Shown: piece by piece, positions 60,166-64,000 of the stretch | How positions within the stretch are numbered: position 1 is the stretch's first letter | Layout: each line of letters starts with the position of its first letter | Source: Selenomonadaceae bacterium | GTDB lineage: Bacteria > Bacillota > Negativicutes > Selenomonadales > Selenomonadaceae | Assembly: GCA_017535925.1 (NCBI GenBank) | Contig: JAFXTD010000034.1 | Span: 1-64,000 of the forward strand | DNA length: 64,000 nucleotides | Direction of reading: 5' to 3' | The notes under the pieces: model-generated | Told to the model about the DNA's origin: nothing | Seen by the model: only the letters and a program-made list of their open reading frames with translations | Databases searched by the model: none | Made by a program: the position numbers and the translations under genes

Positions 60166-61341
60166 TCAATAATTTTCTGCGTTGATTTCAAAGAAAGATT
60201 GAGGATGGAAGCAGACGGGGCAAAGTTCGGGAGCTTGCGTGCCGATGACAATGTGACCGCAATTTCTGCATTCCCAAACTTGAACGCCGGCTTTCTTGAA
60301 GACTTCACGTGCCTCAACATTTTTCAAAAGCTTACGATAACGTTCCTCGTGATGTTTTTCAATAGCCGCAACGCCTCTGAATTGTTCCGCCAATTCGGGG
60401 AAGCCTTCTTCGTCAGCCTCGCGCGCCATGCGAGCATACATGTCAGTCCATTCGAAATTTTCGCCGTCAGCCGCGTGCAAAAGATTTTCTTCGACGCTGC
60501 CGAGTTCGCCCAAAGCCTTGAACCAAAGTTTTGCGTGTTCCTTTTCGTTTTCGGCGGTCTTGAGGAAAAGCGCGGCAATTTGTTCGTAGCCGTTTTTCTT
60601 CGCGACGCTTGCATAGTAAGTGTATTTGTTCCGCGCTTGAGATTCGCCCGCAAATGCCTCCCAAAGATTTTTCTCGGTCTTGGTGCCGGCGTATTTATTT
60701 TTCTTCGGAGCCTCTTCGACAGCCTCGACGACCTTTTCAAAATCGGTTGAGGGGTGTTTGCACAGCGGACACACTGCGGGAGGCTCGTCGCCTTCGTGAA
60801 CGTAACCGCAAATTCTGCAAACCCATTTCGTCTTGCCGCCCGAAGCTTTGACTGCAGGTTTGGGTTTGATATGCGCCTGATAAAAGTTGTAAGTCGTCGA
60901 AGGAACGTCGGAGAATTTTTCCATGTCGACAACTTCCGCAATGAAAATCGAATGCGTATCAAGTTCGACCTGCTGAATCACGTTCGCGCTGATAAAAGAG
61001 TTCGTGCCTTCGGTTACGGCAAGTGTGCCGTTGGCGGTGCGTTGAACTTTATCGAAGTCGGCGAATTTGTCGACGTTCTTGCCGCTCTGAAAACCGAAAC
61101 GCTTAAACAAATCGAAGGTCGCCGCCTCGCTGATAATCGATGCGGTAAATTTTTTTGTCTTGGCGATTATGTCGTGCGTGTAGTTCGATTTGTTCACGGC
61201 GATTGAAATTCTGTCTTTGCTGACGGGCGCGGCAGTCACTTGCGTCACGGTATTGATTATGCAAGCGTTATCCTTTGTGCCGTCGTTCGCGCTCAAGACG
61301 AAGAGACCGTACTGAACGTTGAATAAAACCTTGCTGTCCAT
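60166..61341 (-). CDS. Flavin reductase-rubredoxin-rubrerythrin fusion protein
   Basis: The 391-residue protein joins four redox parts: a split-barrel FMN reductase domain (about 1-155; [33 protein letters not shown]), a rubredoxin-like domain (about 172-205; [20 protein letters not shown]), a diiron rubrerythrin four-helix bundle (about 222-350; [49 protein letters not shown]) and a terminal rubredoxin ([20 protein letters not shown]). It could pass electrons from NAD(P)H through FMN and iron to reduce hydrogen peroxide within one chain. GGAGAGG precedes ATG 61341. Confidence 0.9.
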   Translation of the reverse strand: MDSKVLFNVQYGLFVLSANDGTKDNACIINTVTQVTAAPVSKDRISIAVNKSNYTHDIIAKTKKFTASIISEAATFDLFKRFGFQSGKNVDKFADFDKVQRTANGTLAVTEGTNSFISANVIQQVELDTHSIFIAEVVDMEKFSDVPSTTYNFYQAHIKPKPAVKASGGKTKWVCRICGYVHEGDEPPAVCPLCKHPSTDFEKVVEAVEEAPKKNKYAGTKTEKNLWEAFAGESQARNKYTYYASVAKKNGYEQIAALFLKTAENEKEHAKLWFKALGELGSVEENLLHAADGENFEWTDMYARMAREADEEGFPELAEQFRGVAAIEKHHEERYRKLLKNVEAREVFKKAGVQVWECRNCGHIVIGTQAPELCPVCFHPQSFFEINAENY

Positions 61342-61374
61342 TAAATTCACCTCTCCCAAAAATTTTCAACATGA

Positions 61375-61424
61375 TAGCAAAAAAAATCCTCCGCCGCAAG
61401 TTTTTCAGCAGAGGATTATTTTTT
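61375..61424. repeat. 50-bp perfect direct repeat containing a terminator, left copy
   Basis: Identical base for base to 61915-61964, exactly 540 bp away. It includes AATCCTC ... GAGGATT followed by T or A runs on either side, a bidirectional terminator that closes the BrnTA transcript from the right. Confidence 0.9.
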
Positions 61425-61612
61425 CAGCTTGCAATGTTTTGTTTTTGTCTGCGGAGCCGCGATTGTCTCATTCTTGCAAGTTCTTCTTCAGTCAACGGTG
61501 GAATGTCGCTGTAATCAATCTCGTCGTCAGATTTTGGCTTGTTTTCATCAAGTCTGCGTATTTGTTCCTCTGACAACGGCGGCATTCCCTTATAAATTCG
61601 GATACTGCCCAT
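61424..61612 (-). CDS. BrnA-like antitoxin
   Basis: The 62-residue protein (IYKGMPPLSEEQIRRLDENK, DDEIDYSDIPPLTEEELARM, basic tail RQSRLRRQKQ) corresponds to the short antitoxins paired with BrnT. The acidic middle would bind the toxin and the Arg-rich tail may bind DNA. GGGAGGAGG lies before ATG 61612, inside the toxin gene, giving a 23-base overlap. Unlike most pairs the antitoxin has no clear ribbon-helix-helix. Confidence 0.75.
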   Translation of the reverse strand: MGSIRIYKGMPPLSEEQIRRLDENKPKSDDEIDYSDIPPLTEEELARMRQSRLRRQKQNIAS

Positions 61613-61892
61613 AATATTCGTCCTCCTCCCGTTTATTTGCAAATCGTGCCGATATTAACCGATATTTTTCGCCGCGTTCCGTGTAAATCACTACCAAAAC
61701 ATCTCTTACCTTACCAACAACTTTCCACCTGTCTTCGTATTCGCTGTGAAGTTCGTCATAATCTTCAAATCTTTTTTCATCAAGAAAGACATATGCTGCA
61801 TCCTCAAAATAAATCTTATGCTTTTTCCAATTCAACTCGGCTTTGTTGTCGTCCCATTCGACAAAATATTCGCCAACTTCAATCTCGCCCAT
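61590..61892 (-). CDS. BrnT-type toxin (RelE-fold ribonuclease)
   Basis: The 100-residue protein has the BrnT pattern: FVEWDDNKAELNWKKHKIYF with EDAAYVFLDEKR, then RWKVVGKVRDVLVVIYTERG, and the ending RLISARFANKREEDEYY. BrnT toxins cleave RNA and are neutralised by BrnA. GGAGATG precedes ATG 61892. The pair lies between 50-bp perfect repeats, so it may be a cassette added at a terminator. Confidence 0.85.
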   Translation of the reverse strand: MGEIEVGEYFVEWDDNKAELNWKKHKIYFEDAAYVFLDEKRFEDYDELHSEYEDRWKVVGKVRDVLVVIYTERGEKYRLISARFANKREEDEYYGQYPNL

Positions 61893-61914
61893 AAAATCAT
61901 CTCCGAACGAATCT

Positions 61915-61964
61915 TAGCAAAAAAAATCCTCCGCCGCAAGTTTTTCAGCAGAGGATTATTTTTT
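61915..61964. repeat. 50-bp perfect direct repeat containing a terminator, right copy
   Basis: Second copy of the sequence at 61375-61424. It serves as the terminator of the TPR gene to its right. Confidence 0.9.
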
Positions 61965-61969
61965 ATCGA

Positions 61970-62800
61970 TTACCAACCTAATTTTTTTGCTTTTGCGAAG
62001 TCTTCTTTTGATTTTGCCCAGTTTCCAAGTGCTTTATGAGCAACTCCACGGTAATAATAAAATTTTGCAGAATTAGGATTGAGTTGAATTGCCTCATCAT
62101 AAAGTTTAACGGCTTCATTATAATTTTTTGCGTTAAATGCTTTATCAAATAGGATTAACGCCATATAATTCCGCGATTTGTCTGTAAGATTATTATTTTG
62201 CTGAATATTATTGTTCTGGCGTTTCAAGTCTTCGACTTGTCGTCTAAGTTCATTGTTTTGATTGTCGAGAGCAGATTTTTCGCGAGCAACTGAATCCTTT
62301 TGGCGTTTCAAGTCTTCGATCTGGCGTTTCAAATTTTCATTTTCATTGCGAAGAGATTCATTTTGTGATTTAAGCTCCTCTCTTTCCTTAAAAAACCGAA
62401 TGATACAATTCATAATGTCATTATTATCGATTTGAGCAATGACGGTGGCGCGAATCATAATATTATCGTCAGAATCAAGGACATTATACTTAACGTCGAT
62501 GATATTGGAAATTTCGTCGGCGATTGATGAAATTTCGTCGTCGGGCAAAGTCAAATACCTTTCCTTCAAGAAGGCAAAGACATAATCGGTGATTTTCTTT
62601 TGAACGTTTTCTTGAGCGAGGTTTTTGGCGCGGAGTTTGACACTTTTAAGATTATCGGAATCGTTCATGATACATTCGGCGACGCCGTCATAAATTTTGA
62701 TAGAAATATTTTTGAAAGAGCCGGATTCATTGGTTGGAGTGTTAATATTGTTTTCGTCAGACAAAGCCGGCGCGAAATTTGAATTATTCTCTTGATTCAC
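61970..62800 (-). CDS. Coiled-coil and TPR repeat protein
   Basis: The 276-residue protein has an Asn-rich start, a middle part of unknown fold (about 20-125), a long heptad coiled coil (about 130-195; NESLRNENENLKRQIEDLKR, NNELRRQVEDLKRQNNN) and two C-terminal TPR units (ALILFDKAFNAKNYNEAVKL, PNSAKFYYYRGVAHKALGNW). No signal peptide. It is likely a scaffold; its partner is unknown. GTG 62800 is seven bases from GGGAGG; the ATG at 62806 touches that site. Confidence 0.7.
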   Translation of the reverse strand: MNQENNSNFAPALSDENNINTPTNESGSFKNISIKIYDGVAECIMNDSDNLKSVKLRAKNLAQENVQKKITDYVFAFLKERYLTLPDDEISSIADEISNIIDVKYNVLDSDDNIMIRATVIAQIDNNDIMNCIIRFFKEREELKSQNESLRNENENLKRQIEDLKRQKDSVAREKSALDNQNNELRRQVEDLKRQNNNIQQNNNLTDKSRNYMALILFDKAFNAKNYNEAVKLYDEAIQLNPNSAKFYYYRGVAHKALGNWAKSKEDFAKAKKLGW

Positions 62801-62880
62801 AGTCATTCCTCCCAAATTTTTGCCGAAATTATATCACAGGGGCTTGAAAAAAAATCCCGCCGCTTGACGGGGAAAAGATT

Positions 62881-63600
62881 TTATAAAATTTTCGACAGGA
62901 ATGCTTTGGTGCGTTCTTCTTTCGGATTTTCGAAAACTTCTTTGGGCTTGCCTTGTTCGACGATATAGCCGCCATCGACGAATAATAAACGCGTGCCGAC
63001 CTCGCGGGCGAAACCCATTTCATGAGTGACGATAACCATAGTCATGCCGCTTTCCGCGAGGCGTTGCATAACGTCGAGGACTTCGCCGACCATTTCCGGG
63101 TCAAGTGCGCTTGTCGGTTCGTCGAAGAGCATAACTTTCGGTTGCATTGCCAAAGCGCGGGCGATTGCCACACGTTGTTGTTGTCCGCCGGAAAGTTGAT
63201 TCGGGTAAGCGTCAGCCTTGTCGCCCAAACCTACGCGGTCGAGTAAATCTTGAGCTGTCTGTTCGGCACGAGAGCGTTCAATTTTGCGAACTTTCATTGG
63301 CGCAAGCGTGATGTTATCCAAAACGGTCATGTGCGGAAAAAGATTGAACCGTTGAAAAACCATTCCGACTTCCTCGCGGACTTTGTTTATGTTTGCGTCG
63401 CTGTTCATGGGAATTCCGTCAACGGTAATTGTTCCGTCCGTCGGTTCCTCCAAAAAATTTATGCAACGCAACAAAGTTGACTTGCCGCTGCCCGAAGGAC
63501 CAATTATCACGACGACTTCGCGCTCGTCAATGTGCAAATCAATGCCCTTTAAAACTTGCAAGTCGTCGAAAGATTTTTTTAAGCCTTTAATTTCAATCAT
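62881..63600 (-). CDS. glnQ: Polar amino acid ABC transporter ATP-binding protein
   Basis: The 239-residue ATPase has Walker [10 protein letters not shown] (about 33), Q-loop [19 protein letters not shown], signature [34 protein letters not shown] and switch [13 protein letters not shown], the exact pattern of GlnQ/ArtM/TcyC. The substrate (glutamine, arginine or cystine) cannot be told because the permease and binding protein lie outside or elsewhere. Its ribosome-like TAGGAAA comes from a neighbouring heptamer repeat. Confidence 0.92.
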   Translation of the reverse strand: MIEIKGLKKSFDDLQVLKGIDLHIDEREVVVIIGPSGSGKSTLLRCINFLEEPTDGTITVDGIPMNSDANINKVREEVGMVFQRFNLFPHMTVLDNITLAPMKVRKIERSRAEQTAQDLLDRVGLGDKADAYPNQLSGGQQQRVAIARALAMQPKVMLFDEPTSALDPEMVGEVLDVMQRLAESGMTMVIVTHEMGFAREVGTRLLFVDGGYIVEQGKPKEVFENPKEERTKAFLSKIL

Positions 63601-63607
63601 AATGCAA

Positions 63608-63678
63608 TTTCCTAACCACTAATCACTAAGTAGGAACCAGGAACTAGGAACTAGTTTCTAATCACTAACCACTAATCA
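63608..63678. repeat. Heptamer repeat array
   Basis: CTAACCA CTAATCA CTAAGTA, GGAACCA GGAACTA GGAACTA, then CTAATCA CTAACCA CTAATCA run up to the flagellar gene's stop. Confidence 0.85.
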
Positions 63679-64000
63679 ACCGCTGATACTTCCGACGGAA
63701 TTAACCGACTTGTCAAGCATGGTGTCTTGCGTTTGAACGGCTTTTGCGTTTGCCTCGTAAAGTCGCTGGTTGTGAATCAATTCGACCATTTCATAGACAA
63801 CCGACGTGTTGGATTTTTCCAATGCGCCTTGAAGAAGTTCGCCGGAAGCAGGGCGCGGTTGAGCATCGGGATTCATTAACCTCGCCTGAAGATTTTGTTC
63901 GACGCCGTTTATCGGAGGAGGATTGCCCTCGTTGTCGTCGACGAGGTAATAAAGATTGTCGCCCTGCTTTTGAGTTGCAAGTCTGTCACCGAATTCGACG
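63676..64000 (-). CDS. Flagellar basal-body rod protein FlgF/FlgG family (3' part)
   Basis: The 107 codons present end with the characteristic rod/hook C-terminus [20 protein letters not shown] and [20 protein letters not shown] followed by [14 protein letters not shown]. Upstream residues ([20 protein letters not shown]) belong to the central D1 domain. The start lies beyond the window edge at 64000. It indicates a flagellum. Distinguishing FlgF from FlgG needs the missing N-terminus. Confidence 0.88.
   Translation of the reverse strand, partial: VEFGDRLATQKQGDNLYYLVDDNEGNPPPINGVEQNLQARLMNPDAQPRPASGELLQGALEKSNTSVVYEMVELIHNQRLYEANAKAVQTQDTMLDKSVNSVGSISG

Overview
The window reads as chromosomal DNA of an anaerobic, flagellated, diderm Bacillota, most likely a member of the Negativicutes (Selenomonas-like). 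The grounds are Firmicutes-type operon orders (yebC-ruvC-ruvA, rpmE-DUF1385, dxs-tlyA-nadK) and strong AGGAGG ribosome binding sites, combined with outer-membrane markers (LptA/OstA-like protein, TibC/Aah-type autotransporter heptosyltransferase, RTX-repeat surface protein) and oxygen-defence proteins of anaerobes (rubrerythrin fusion, flavodoxin). The taxonomic assignment is inference; no rRNA or complete tRNA gene is present.

Layout. 1-5.4 kb: yebC, an autotransporter heptosyltransferase, ruvC, ruvA, a DUF116 protein and dnaB, all on +. 5.4-8.2 kb: an Hpt protein, lysS and an ORF6N antirepressor-like gene on -. 8.2-8.5 kb is a gene-free stretch with two facing promoters and a three-hairpin RNA candidate. 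8.5-10.3 kb: a CitC-like nucleotidyltransferase fused to an SGNH-like domain. 10.4-12.5 kb: mscS followed by a small nrdD-like gene interrupted by a group I intron carrying an HNH endonuclease. 12.6-14.1 kb: a lone TnpB element next to an epimerase stump. 14.1-20.9 kb: GNAT, flavodoxin, HD hydrolase, a nonsense-mutated methyltransferase, glnS, another methyltransferase and an ArsB/NhaD-type transporter. 21-25.9 kb: a frameshifted glycosyltransferase-like gene, an orphan ABC ATPase, a flavin reductase and a secreted clostripain-like protease. 26-31.7 kb: a leftward branched-chain amino acid operon (ilvN, ilvC, leuC, leuD) carrying two intruders, a GIY-YIG endonuclease and a capsule-type glycosyltransferase with a C10 tract. 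31.9-36.7 kb: the RTX protein, ccmC-like, lptA-like, DUF1385, rpmE and a methyltransferase. 36.8-39.3 kb: clpX and an FkbM methyltransferase gene switched off at a C8 tract. 39.3-43 kb: two tandem DUF4417 / toxin-like / immunity-like modules separated by copies of the ROK-gene promoter. 43-47.5 kb: ROK kinase, metN, metI, metK and an M50 protease. 47.5-51.1 kb: two glycan-type genes and an orphan CARF-HEPN (Csm6/Csx1-like) gene. 51.2-64 kb: accC, a secreted protein, dxs-tlyA-nadK-pncB, a DUF5672 protein, the rubrerythrin fusion, a BrnT/BrnA pair, a TPR protein, a glnQ-type ATPase and the end of a flagellar rod gene.

Three themes link the genes. First, surface variation: heptosyltransferase, RTX protein, capsule glycosyltransferase, FkbM methyltransferase and DUF5672 protein, of which three sit at homopolymer tracts that could slip and switch them. 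Second, dense small mobile or selfish elements: group I intron with HNH, free GIY-YIG, TnpB, BrnTA between perfect repeats, and toxin/immunity cassettes. Third, many intergenic gaps hold arrays of 7-bp repeats, which in places supply Shine-Dalgarno or stop sequences to genes. The strongest candidates for something new are the duplicated DUF4417 cassettes, the intron in the nrdD-like gene (with matching P1, P10, P3, P7 and P8 pairings) and the poly-A promoter spacer of the RTX gene.
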